Positions 27,259-34,901 of a stretch of 64,000 nucleotides of DNA are shown here, in pieces. The notes under the pieces are model-generated. The model did not search any database. It was given only the letters and a program-made list of their open reading frames with translations, and was not told where the DNA came from. The DNA is from Bradyrhizobium sp. CB3481 (GTDB lineage: Bacteria; Pseudomonadota; Alphaproteobacteria; Rhizobiales; Xanthobacteraceae). The stretch spans positions 1,570,501 through 1,634,500 of the forward strand of contig NZ_CP121647.1 in the NCBI RefSeq assembly GCF_029714305.1, given 5' to 3'. The position numbers were made by a program, and so were the translations under genes. Numbering within the stretch: the stretch's first letter is position 1; every line of letters starts with the position of its first letter.

Positions 27259-28656
27259 CTAACCGACGCGCACTCGCGGCGTCTCGGCCGCACCAGCACT
27301 GGCCAGCACTGTGCGGCGGTCGGCAACGGCGTGATGAAATTGCTCGAGCGCGAGGGCGATCACCGAGAGGTCGCTTTCCTCGACGGTGCCGTCGTCATAG
27401 CCTTCGAACGCTTCGCGCAGCATGTCATCGGCTGCGCCCTGCATTTGTGTGAGTTCGTCCGGCGTTGCGGCCGTCCTTGCCCTGGAAATCAACTCCAGCA
27501 GATTGTCGCGGTGGGCGACGTATTGCTCGCGCTCGTCCCTGTTCCAGTAATGTCTGAACCAGGCGCCGGCCGATCCAAGGCCCGAAACGATCAGCACCGC
27601 GAACCAGAGGTAGTCGGTGTATTTTTCGAGGAACGTGCGCTCGTTGCCGTCGATATAGGCGGCGGCGCCCGCATGCGCCGGCAGCGCCGCGTCCTTGTCG
27701 GTGTCGGGCTTTTCGATCTGCGATGCCGTCGGCATTTCCCGCGCCAGCTGCTGGCGGTTGGTGAAGAGCTGGCGGGCGAAGGCCGCGACCACCGTATCCG
27801 ACAGGGATTTCTGCGCGATGATCAGATGGTTCACGGCCACCGTGTCGACCTTGTCTTCCGGCCGCTGCGGCGAGGAGCCGAAGATGCTGGCGGGAATTTC
27901 CTCGGATTCATAGATCGGGTTCTTCTTCGCGATCGCGTCGGCAACTTCGACCGGGAGGAACTTCGGCTCGCCGCGTGCGGTCGCCGTCGCGGCGATCGCA
28001 TCCACCGTGATCTTGCTCTTGAGCGGACCGACCGCCATGAAGGCGTCGACCGACTGGTCCTTCGCCATGTCGCCGATCTGGTTGGTCGCGAACTGGCTGA
28101 TCGTGACCTTGTCGGGATTGACGCCGGATTCTTTCAGGATCGCGCGGAGCAGCGTGGCATTGGCCTGCGTCCGTCCGATCACGCCGACGCGGTGGCCGGC
28201 GAGTTCGTCGAGGCTCTTGATCTTCGCCGTCGGCTGCTTCTTCGAGCCCTTGGCGGGACGTCCGGAGGGCGCCCACAGTACGACGACGTTCTTGCGCAGG
28301 ATCGCGACCGACTCGGCATTGGTCGGCAGGTTCAGGTCGCCGCGCGCGACCGCAAGGTCGGCCTTGCCGGCGGTGAACGCGGCAATGCTCTCCGAAGTTC
28401 CTTCAGTTGTGACCAGCGACAGCCGCACCGCGCTGCCTTCGCGCGCAAAGGTCTGCGCCATGAGCTGAACCAGTTTCTGGTCCTCGCTGCCGGCCGGCCC
28501 CACCGCAATCCGCAGCGTGGTCGGCCGCAGAACGTAGTACAGCGTGCCGGCCGCGATGCCGAACGCGAGCATACCGGCTGCGAGGATCAGCAGCGCGTAG
28601 CTCTTCTGCTTTCGCCGCCGGCGGGTTCGCGCGGAATTGTCGTTCAGGTTTGACAT
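27259..28656 (-). CDS. TAXI-family solute-binding protein, membrane-anchored
   Basis: A 465-residue protein. An N-terminal membrane anchor (LLILAAGMLAFGIAAGTLYYVL, residues about 22-43) precedes a TAXI binding domain: LRIAVGPAGSEDQKLVQLMAQTF, LAVARGDLNLP, then AGHRVGVIGRTQANATLLRAIL. A second membrane helix (YLWFAVLIVSGLGSAGAWF, about residues 350-368) is followed by a cytosolic coiled helical tail of about 90 residues. Ordinary TAXI proteins are about 320 residues and lack the tail. No TRAP membrane subunit is adjacent, so it may serve sensing rather than uptake. Confidence 0.82.
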   Translation of the reverse strand: MSNLNDNSARTRRRRKQKSYALLILAAGMLAFGIAAGTLYYVLRPTTLRIAVGPAGSEDQKLVQLMAQTFAREGSAVRLSLVTTEGTSESIAAFTAGKADLAVARGDLNLPTNAESVAILRKNVVVLWAPSGRPAKGSKKQPTAKIKSLDELAGHRVGVIGRTQANATLLRAILKESGVNPDKVTISQFATNQIGDMAKDQSVDAFMAVGPLKSKITVDAIAATATARGEPKFLPVEVADAIAKKNPIYESEEIPASIFGSSPQRPEDKVDTVAVNHLIIAQKSLSDTVVAAFARQLFTNRQQLAREMPTASQIEKPDTDKDAALPAHAGAAAYIDGNERTFLEKYTDYLWFAVLIVSGLGSAGAWFRHYWNRDEREQYVAHRDNLLELISRARTAATPDELTQMQGAADDMLREAFEGYDDGTVEESDLSVIALALEQFHHAVADRRTVLASAGAAETPRVRVG

Positions 28657-28787
28657 CTTACTGTCACGTTACACGAAAAGCATGGAGATGGGTTTAAAAA
28701 ACAACCTTACAGAACGATGACGTCATACGCCTGAAATATCCATGTCCCAACGTCCGATTTGAGAATCGTTAACTTCGGATTCGGGCC

Positions 28788-29843
28788 ATGAAGATCTTGA
28801 TTGCGACGGATGCGTGGCATCCGCAGGTGAACGGCGTCGTGCGTACGCTGACCTCGCTTTCGCGCAGTGCAGCGGCGCTCGGCGCCGACATCAGCTTCCT
28901 TAACCCGGAGGGATTCCCTTCGCTGCCATTGCCGACCTATCCAGGCCTGCGCATCGCGCTGCCGACGCCGGGCGAGATCGCGCGGCGGATCGAGGCGGCG
29001 GCGCCCGACGCCATTCACATTGCGACCGAGGGGCCGATCGGCTGGATGGTGCGTGCCTATTGCCGCCGCCGCAAGCTGGCGTTTACGACGTCCTATACGA
29101 CACGCTTTCCGGAATATGTCGCCGTCCGCACCGGGCTTCCCTTGAGCATCGGCTATGCGGTGATGCGGCACTTTCACGCGGCGTCTTCCACGGTCATGGT
29201 CGCGACCGACTCGCTGCGGCAAGAGCTTGCCGCGCGCGGTTTCCGCAGGCTTGGCTTCTGGACGCGCGGCGTCGATACCGAGCTGTTCAACCCGCATAAC
29301 CCCGCCGTGCTCGACCTGCCGCGGCCGATCTTCATGACCATGGGCCGCGTTGCGGTGGAGAAAAATATCGAGGCGTTTCTGTCGCTCGACCTGCCGGGAT
29401 CGAAAGTGGTGGTCGGCGACGGGCCGCAGCGGGCGCAGCTCGAAGCGCAATATCCGGATGTGGTCTTCCTCGGCGAGAAGAAGGGCGCGGACCTCACCAC
29501 GCATCTCGCCGCCGCCGATGTCTTCGTGTTCCCAAGCCTGACCGACACGTTCGGCGTGGTGCAGCTCGAGGCCCTGGCATGCGGAACGCCGGTTGCCGCG
29601 TTCCCGGTCACCGGCCCGAAGGACGTCATCGCTGACCATCCGATCGGCGCGCTGGATACCGACCTCGGCGCAGCGTGCTTGCGCGCGCTGCATATGTCGC
29701 GCGAGGCGTGCCGAAACTTTGCGCTGGCGCGCTCCTGGGAAAACAGCGCGCGGCAGTTCATCGGCAACCTGACGGCGCTGCAGCCGAGCCGCACGCTGCG
29801 GCCGGTGCTCGGGGCAACAGCGACAGGCACCGTGCAGGGCTGA
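28788..29843 (+). CDS. Glycosyltransferase family 4-type (GT-B), probable lipid sugar transferase
   Basis: A 351-residue GT-B enzyme. The N-terminus KILIATDAWHPQVNGVVRTL is typical of the alpha-mannosyl/glucosyl transferase group acting on diacylglycerol or phosphatidylinositol (MgtA/PimB-like). The C-terminal nucleotide-sugar site is GRVAVEKNIEAFLSL, then FPSLTDTFGVVQLEALACGTPVAAFPVTG with the E-x7-E motif. The neighbours (PE methyltransferase, PS decarboxylase) suggest a lipid acceptor. Its donor sugar cannot be read from the sequence. Confidence 0.85.
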   Translation: MKILIATDAWHPQVNGVVRTLTSLSRSAAALGADISFLNPEGFPSLPLPTYPGLRIALPTPGEIARRIEAAAPDAIHIATEGPIGWMVRAYCRRRKLAFTTSYTTRFPEYVAVRTGLPLSIGYAVMRHFHAASSTVMVATDSLRQELAARGFRRLGFWTRGVDTELFNPHNPAVLDLPRPIFMTMGRVAVEKNIEAFLSLDLPGSKVVVGDGPQRAQLEAQYPDVVFLGEKKGADLTTHLAAADVFVFPSLTDTFGVVQLEALACGTPVAAFPVTGPKDVIADHPIGALDTDLGAACLRALHMSREACRNFALARSWENSARQFIGNLTALQPSRTLRPVLGATATGTVQG

Positions 29844-29919
29844 GCGCAAAAAGGCTGCGCTCAGGAAAGTTCAATCGCAACAACCGTGATGTGCGTGAGA
29901 CGAGAAGGCAGAACCAACC

Positions 29920-30609
29920 ATGGCAGATATCATCAAGCTTGACGGCGCAAGGCCGCTCGATTTCGACCGCGAAACGGTTGAGCAGGCCTATGACCGCTGG
30001 GCGCCGGTCTACGACCTCGTGTTCGGAGGCGTGTTTTCGAAGGGCCGCAAGGCGGCGATTGCGGCGACCAACAAAATCGGCGGGCGGGTGCTCGAGGTCG
30101 GCGTCGGCACCGGCATCTCGCTGCCGCTCTATGCGCCGCATTTGCGCATCTTCGGCACGGACATTTCGGAAGCGATGCTGCAGAAGGCCAAGAAGCGCGT
30201 CGACGAATTCAGCCTGAAGAACGTCGAAGGGCTCGCGGTGATGGACGCCGAGAACCTCGAATTCCCGGACGATTCTTTCGACGTCGTGATGGCGCAGTAT
30301 GTCGTCACCGCGGTGCCGAACCCGGAAAAGGCGCTCGACGAATTCGCCCGCGTGCTGCGGCCGGGCGGCGAACTGATCATCCTGACCCGCGTCAGCGCCG
30401 ACGCCGGCATGCGCCGCTTCATCGAGCAGCGGCTGCAGCCGGTGGTTCGTCCGCTCGGTTTCCGCACCGCCGAGTTCGCCTGGTCGCGCTACGCAGCGTG
30501 GCTGGCCGGTGCGCGCGGCATGGAGCTGGCGGAGCGCCGCCTGATTCCGCCGCTCGGTCATTTCTCCCTGGTGCGTTTCCGCAAAGCCGACGTCGCCGCG
30601 GCAGCCTGA
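29920..30609 (+). CDS. pmtA: Phosphatidylethanolamine N-methyltransferase, PmtA type
   Basis: A 229-residue SAM-dependent methyltransferase resembling the soluble Rhodobacter/rhizobial PmtA that methylates phosphatidylethanolamine three times to phosphatidylcholine. It has YDRWAPVYDLVFGGVFSKGRKAA at the N-terminus, the SAM site RVLEVGVGTGISLPLY, GTDISEAMLQKAKKR and VVMAQYVVTAVPNP. It starts 77 bases after the glycosyltransferase. Together with the nearby psd gene it could complete a PS-PE-PC route. Confidence 0.85.
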   Translation: MADIIKLDGARPLDFDRETVEQAYDRWAPVYDLVFGGVFSKGRKAAIAATNKIGGRVLEVGVGTGISLPLYAPHLRIFGTDISEAMLQKAKKRVDEFSLKNVEGLAVMDAENLEFPDDSFDVVMAQYVVTAVPNPEKALDEFARVLRPGGELIILTRVSADAGMRRFIEQRLQPVVRPLGFRTAEFAWSRYAAWLAGARGMELAERRLIPPLGHFSLVRFRKADVAAAA

Positions 30610-30734
30610 CGCGTAGGTGTTGTCACTTGCGTCATCGCGTCACTGCGAACAGTCACATGTCAACTTCATGATGTCACATGCCGGACATCGAATCCCGATA
30701 AACCGTCAAACAGGAAAGAATGAGGGGGTAGAGA

Positions 30735-31352
30735 ATGATTAAGGAATTCCTACAGGAACTGAAGACGCAGCGCTGGGACGACCATCGCTACTATCACCAC
30801 AGCCGCATCAACCAGTCGCTGCACTTCGTCAGCGCGCTGAGCTTCCTGTTCGCCTATGTGATGCTGTTCTTCGATCCCGTCGTGTCGGCGCTGGTCGGCT
30901 GGCTGGTCTCGATGACGACGCGCCAGGCTGGCCACTTCTTCTTCGAGCCGAAGGGCTATGACCACGTCAACCAGGCGACCCACGAGCACAAGGAAGATAT
31001 CAAGGTCGGCTATAATTTGCAGCGCAAGGTCGTGCTGATGACGATCTGGGCGCTGTCGCCGGTGGTGCTGTATTTCACCCCGACGCTGTTCGGGCTGGTC
31101 GAGCCCTGGGCGACCACCGCCGACTTCATGCGGCAGGTCGCCAAGGTGTGGCTGGCGGTCGGCATCGGCGGATTGCTGTTCCGCACCGTCCACCTGTTCT
31201 TCATCCGCGACGTCGAGACCGGCCTCGTCTGGATGACCAAGATCCTCACCGATCCCTTCAGCGACCTGAAGCTGTACTACAAGGCGCCGCTGTACCTGAT
31301 GAAGGGCGAATTGATCGATCCGGGCCTCGAGAAGCACGTCAAGCCGGCGTGA
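30735..31352 (+). CDS. Membrane protein with Mpo1/DUF962-like histidine motifs
   Basis: A 205-residue protein with about four membrane segments. It has H-H-S-R-I-N-Q-S-L-H (residues about 21-30) and RQAGHFFFEPKGYDH (about 63-77). This H-x3-N-x3-H plus GHxxxE layout resembles DUF962/Mpo1 proteins, whose yeast member is an iron-dependent 2-hydroxy fatty acid dioxygenase. The match is by motif only and the protein is longer than most DUF962 members. GAGGGGG lies upstream. Its place between lipid genes fits a role in fatty acid or headgroup modification. Confidence 0.55.
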   Translation: MIKEFLQELKTQRWDDHRYYHHSRINQSLHFVSALSFLFAYVMLFFDPVVSALVGWLVSMTTRQAGHFFFEPKGYDHVNQATHEHKEDIKVGYNLQRKVVLMTIWALSPVVLYFTPTLFGLVEPWATTADFMRQVAKVWLAVGIGGLLFRTVHLFFIRDVETGLVWMTKILTDPFSDLKLYYKAPLYLMKGELIDPGLEKHVKPA

Positions 31353-31376
31353 TGCCGGGTTTGATCAAACGACGCC

Positions 31377-31580
31377 GTCATGGCCGGGCTCGTCCCGGCC
31401 ATCCACGTCTTATCTGCTGCCGGCTTCCCCACGTTGCCTCCTTCGTCATCGCGAGGAGCGAAGCGACGAAGCAATCCATCTATCCCCGTGCGGAGATGTG
31501 GATTGCCTCGCTTCGCTCGCAATGACGGTCTCACAACTGGTGCTTAAGACGTGGATGGCCGGGACAAGCCCGGCCATGAC
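31377..31580. repeat. Nested palindrome: family B element inside a 36-base inverted repeat
   Basis: The outer arms, 31377-31412 and 31545-31580, are inverted copies matching at 35 of 36 bases (core CATGGCCGGGCTCGTCCCGG). Inside lies a complete family B element (31444-31527: CGTCATCGCGAGGAGCGAAG...GCTCGCAATGACG). The arrangement suggests insertion of one mobile palindrome into another. It separates the converging membrane-protein and aminotransferase genes. Confidence 0.85.
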
Positions 31581-31588
31581 GAGTAGCC

Positions 31589-33253
31589 TCAGCGGCCCAA
31601 CCGCTTCCGCAACATCTCTTTCAATATCCGCCGCTTGATATTCTTGTTGGTCAGCGCAGCATCATGCCACCACCAGCCATCGTGCTTCATCTTCTCGGCC
31701 GCTGCGACGAAGCGGTCGGCGACCTCGTTGAAGTCGGCGTCGGTGTAGTTGAGGCTGAAGATGAAACGTCCGGTGCCGACCCAGCTCAAGGCCAGCCCCT
31801 CGGCGCGCAAATAGTATTGAAGCATCCAGTTGTAGCGGGAGGGTTCGGTATACTGCACCATCCAGATCGAGGAGAGATTACTGACGCGGACGGGCAGGTC
31901 GCCGGTGGCCAGCCGCTCGTTCAACGCGGCGGCGCGACCGTTCCAGGTCTCGTCGAGCCCATTGTAAACCGCATTGAAGTTCGGGCTGGCGAGTCGGCTC
32001 AAAAATTCGTCCATCGCCGTCATCACGTAGGGATGCGAATTGAAGGTGCCGCGGGCGAAGCAGACGTCGGCGGGGCGATCGTCGCGGAAGCGCCGCATCA
32101 GGTCCCTGCGGCCGCAGACCACGCCGACGGGCAGGCCGCCGGCGAGGCTCTTGCCATAGGTCACCATGTCGGCGCGGACGCCGAAATATTCCTGCGCGCC
32201 GCGGGCGGCAAGCCGGAAGCCGACGAAGACTTCGTCGAAGATCAGGACGATGCCGCGCTCGGTACATACCTCGCGCAGCTTTTTCAGCCATTCCGTATAG
32301 GCCACACGATCGAACGCGCCCTTGCGCGAACTGTCGACCAGCGCGGAATCGCCGGGCGCGTTGGCGTTCGGATGCAGCGCCTGCAAGGGATTGACCAGCA
32401 CGCAGGCAATGTCCTTGCGCGTGCGCAGCACATGCAGCGTGCGCTCGGACATATCGGCCAGCGTATAGGTCTCGTGCGGCGATACGGGATTGCCGACGCC
32501 GGGCTGCACGTCGCCCCACCAGCCGTGATAGGCACCGGCGAAACGAACCAGATGCGAACGCTTGGTGTGGTAGCGCGCCAGCCGCACCGCCTGCATCACG
32601 GCTTCGGTGCCGGACATGTGGAACGAGACTTCGTCGAGGCCGGAGATTTCGCAGAGTCGCCGCACATTCTCGTTGATGACGGGATGGTAGGGGCCGAGCA
32701 CGGGGCCAAGCGCACGGGCGCGCTTTTCGGCTTCCGTGATGCACTCCTTGTAGAAGTCGTTGCCGAAGATGTTGACGCCGTAGGAGCCAGTCAGGTCGTA
32801 GAACACATTGCCGTCGACATCGGTGACGGTGACGCCGGCGGAAGACTCCATGAAGGTGCCGGTGCCGAGATTTTCGCGAACAAGCCGGCTGTACTGGAAC
32901 GGCACCCGGTAGGATTCGGTGAACTGCAGATCGGAGATATGCTCGGCGGCCTCCGCCGTCATCTGCCGGCCCTTGGCGTAGCGCTCTTCGAACAGGCAGG
33001 CGAGGCGGAAGAAGGCGTCCTGCCGCTGCATGGCGATGTCAGGGGGCGCGCCGTCGGAGGCAAAGAAGCCGGCGATATCGAACTCATAATGCGGTACCAG
33101 CCGCGCCACCATTTTGGACATTTTGGAATGTCCAGTCAGCGAGCGGTGCTTGGCGCGCGACAGCGCGAGCCGCGCCTGCAATTTGGGGAAGACGGCCGCG
33201 GCGCTTGCGACTGCGGCGGCGGACAGCGAAAGAATCGGAAGGGACGAATCCAT
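31589..33253 (-). CDS. Class III aminotransferase (glutamate-1-semialdehyde aminomutase-like) with N-terminal extension
   Basis: A 554-residue PLP enzyme. After an N-terminal extension of about 100 residues (hydrophobic start, then LSRAKHRSLTGHSKM), the core has GTEAVMQAVRLAR, AYHGWWGD, LIFDEVFVGFR and the PLP lysine in MVTYGKSLAGGLPVG (Lys about 368). It is much longer than HemL (about 430), so it is not the haem enzyme. The ATG (minus 33253-33251) overlaps the start of the divergent psd gene. In a lipid neighbourhood it could supply or modify an amino-containing headgroup; this is inference. Confidence 0.8.
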   Translation of the reverse strand: MDSSLPILSLSAAAVASAAAVFPKLQARLALSRAKHRSLTGHSKMSKMVARLVPHYEFDIAGFFASDGAPPDIAMQRQDAFFRLACLFEERYAKGRQMTAEAAEHISDLQFTESYRVPFQYSRLVRENLGTGTFMESSAGVTVTDVDGNVFYDLTGSYGVNIFGNDFYKECITEAEKRARALGPVLGPYHPVINENVRRLCEISGLDEVSFHMSGTEAVMQAVRLARYHTKRSHLVRFAGAYHGWWGDVQPGVGNPVSPHETYTLADMSERTLHVLRTRKDIACVLVNPLQALHPNANAPGDSALVDSSRKGAFDRVAYTEWLKKLREVCTERGIVLIFDEVFVGFRLAARGAQEYFGVRADMVTYGKSLAGGLPVGVVCGRRDLMRRFRDDRPADVCFARGTFNSHPYVMTAMDEFLSRLASPNFNAVYNGLDETWNGRAAALNERLATGDLPVRVSNLSSIWMVQYTEPSRYNWMLQYYLRAEGLALSWVGTGRFIFSLNYTDADFNEVADRFVAAAEKMKHDGWWWHDAALTNKNIKRRILKEMLRKRLGR

Positions 33254-34151
33254 GTCTGAAGCGCTAGCCAATCCTGCTGACAGATTGATGACAATGCGGC
33301 GACTGATCGCCCGCTTGACGCAGCAGGAGAACCTCAATTTCCTGTTGACCAACCGCATTCCGCGGGCGGCGCTGACCCGCTTCATGGGCTGGTTCAGCAA
33401 GATCGAAAACCCGCTGGTGCGTCATTTCTCGATTTTGTGCTGGCGGCTGTTTTCCGATCTCGATCTGTCGGAGGCGAAGAAGACCGAATTCAAGAGCCTG
33501 CACGATTGCTTTACGCGCGAGCTGCGCCCCGGGCTGCGGCCGTTCGATCCGGATCCGAATGTCGTCAGCAGCCCGAGCGACGGCATCATCGGCGCGCACG
33601 GCCGCATCGCCGATACCGAGCTGTTTCAGATCAAGGGTGCGCCTTATTCGCTGCTCGACCTGCTCGGCGATCCCGCGATGGTGGACCAGCACCGCAACGG
33701 ACGCTTCCTGACACTGCGGCTGACGTCGAGCATGTATCACCGCTTCCACGCGCCGTATGATGCCACGATCAAGAAGGTGACGTTCATCCATGGCGATGTC
33801 TGGAACGTCAATCCGATCGCGCTGAAGCGGGTGGAGCGTTTGTTCTGCAAGAACGAACGGGCCGTGCTGCAGGCGCGGCTGACGTCAGGCGAAGCGCTGA
33901 CGCTGGTGCCGGTCGCCGCCATCCTGGTCGCCGGCATCCGCCTGCATTTTCTCGATGTTACGCTCAACGCGCAGAGCAGGGGACCAGTCGACTTCCCCTG
34001 CCTTGCGCGGGTCAAGAAAGGCGACGAGCTCGGCTGGTTCGAGCACGGCTCGACCATCATCGTGCTGGCGCCGGAGAGTTTCGAATTCGCCGACAATGTC
34101 GTGGAAGGCGGGCGCATCCGTGCGGGTGAGCCGCTGCTGCGAAGACCCTGA
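33252..34151 (+). CDS. psd: Phosphatidylserine decarboxylase family protein
   Basis: A 299-residue pyruvoyl enzyme precursor. The self-cleavage site is HGST (residues 265-268, Gly-Ser bond), giving the pyruvoyl group on the small chain. The conserved SPSDG (Asp about 110) and YHRFHAPYD (His about 163 and 166) match the D/H/S processing triad. It decarboxylates phosphatidylserine to phosphatidylethanolamine at the membrane. The start at 33252 follows GGAAGGGA; an upstream extension would run through the divergent aminotransferase gene. It is longer than the 232-residue rhizobial Psd and of the E. coli type. Confidence 0.88.
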   Translation: MSEALANPADRLMTMRRLIARLTQQENLNFLLTNRIPRAALTRFMGWFSKIENPLVRHFSILCWRLFSDLDLSEAKKTEFKSLHDCFTRELRPGLRPFDPDPNVVSSPSDGIIGAHGRIADTELFQIKGAPYSLLDLLGDPAMVDQHRNGRFLTLRLTSSMYHRFHAPYDATIKKVTFIHGDVWNVNPIALKRVERLFCKNERAVLQARLTSGEALTLVPVAAILVAGIRLHFLDVTLNAQSRGPVDFPCLARVKKGDELGWFEHGSTIIVLAPESFEFADNVVEGGRIRAGEPLLRRP

Positions 34152-34220
34152 TTCTTTTTCTCGATCTGAGAAGCGCTTGTCTCTATATGCTTGCAGGCTC
34201 GAAGCAATGCGGGAAGAGCG

Positions 34221-34733
34221 ATGGCGCGAACGACCGTCCTGGCGGCAGGAGGTATTGTGCTGCGACGGGAGGAGCCGCCGCTGGTCGCGGTCGTGCGCCT
34301 GCGTAAACACAACGAATGGGCTCTGCCCAAGGGCAAGCTCGAACGCGGCGAGACGCCGCGCGCCGCTGCGATACGCGAGGTGATGGAAGAGACCGGGCAC
34401 GACGTTGCCGTGCACGAATTTCTCGGCACGCTGGTCTATGATGTCAGGGACGGCTCCAAGGTCGTGCATTACTGGCGCATGGAAGCGGCGGAGGCACCGA
34501 CGCGCGAATTGATGCGCGACGTCAAGGCGGTGGACTGGCTGCCACTCGACAAGGCCGTCGACCGGCTGTCGCGCGGCTATGAGCGCGCATTTCTGGAACA
34601 GGTCGGACCGATCGCACTGGCCGCGGCGAATGGTGGAGGAACGACGTTGCCAGACGCGGTGCAGCCTGTCGTCCATCAGCACAAAGCCGACCGAACGGGC
34701 TTTTGGCAAAACCTGCTTCGACTATTTCGCTAG
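34221..34733 (+). CDS. Nudix hydrolase
   Basis: A 170-residue protein. The Nudix box is complete (GKLERGETPRAAAIREVMEETG, residues about 37-58; key residues G, E, R-E, E-E). WALPKGKLERGE just before it is typical of diadenosine-polyphosphate or 8-oxo-dGTP-type hydrolases. The start at 34221 follows GGGAAGAG. It is 70 bases downstream of psd on the same strand and could be cotranscribed. The substrate is undetermined. Confidence 0.92.
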   Translation: MARTTVLAAGGIVLRREEPPLVAVVRLRKHNEWALPKGKLERGETPRAAAIREVMEETGHDVAVHEFLGTLVYDVRDGSKVVHYWRMEAAEAPTRELMRDVKAVDWLPLDKAVDRLSRGYERAFLEQVGPIALAAANGGGTTLPDAVQPVVHQHKADRTGFWQNLLRLFR

Positions 34734-34738
34734 TCTCG

Positions 34739-34898
34739 TGTCCCGGGCGCGATGCAGCGCCATAAGCGCGTTTACGCGCGTCTTCGACAGGCTATGGCGC
34801 TGCTTCGCAGAACCGGGACCCATATGCGCGCGGCGCGATGGGCCCCGGCTCTGCGGCGCATCACTTCGTGCTGCGCCGCGTCCGGGGCACGAGATAAG
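34739..34898. repeat. Intergenic repeat, family C (copy 2)
   Basis: CGTGTCCCGGGCGCGATGCAGC at one end and GCGTCCGGGGCACGAG at the other, with inner hairpins ACGCGTTTACGCG-like and GGACCCATATGCGCG. It is longer than the other copies by about 30 bases, from an extra AAGCGCG...CGCGTCTTCG hairpin. It lies between the Nudix and FecR genes, which converge. Confidence 0.7.
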
Positions 34899-34901
34899 TC
34901 G

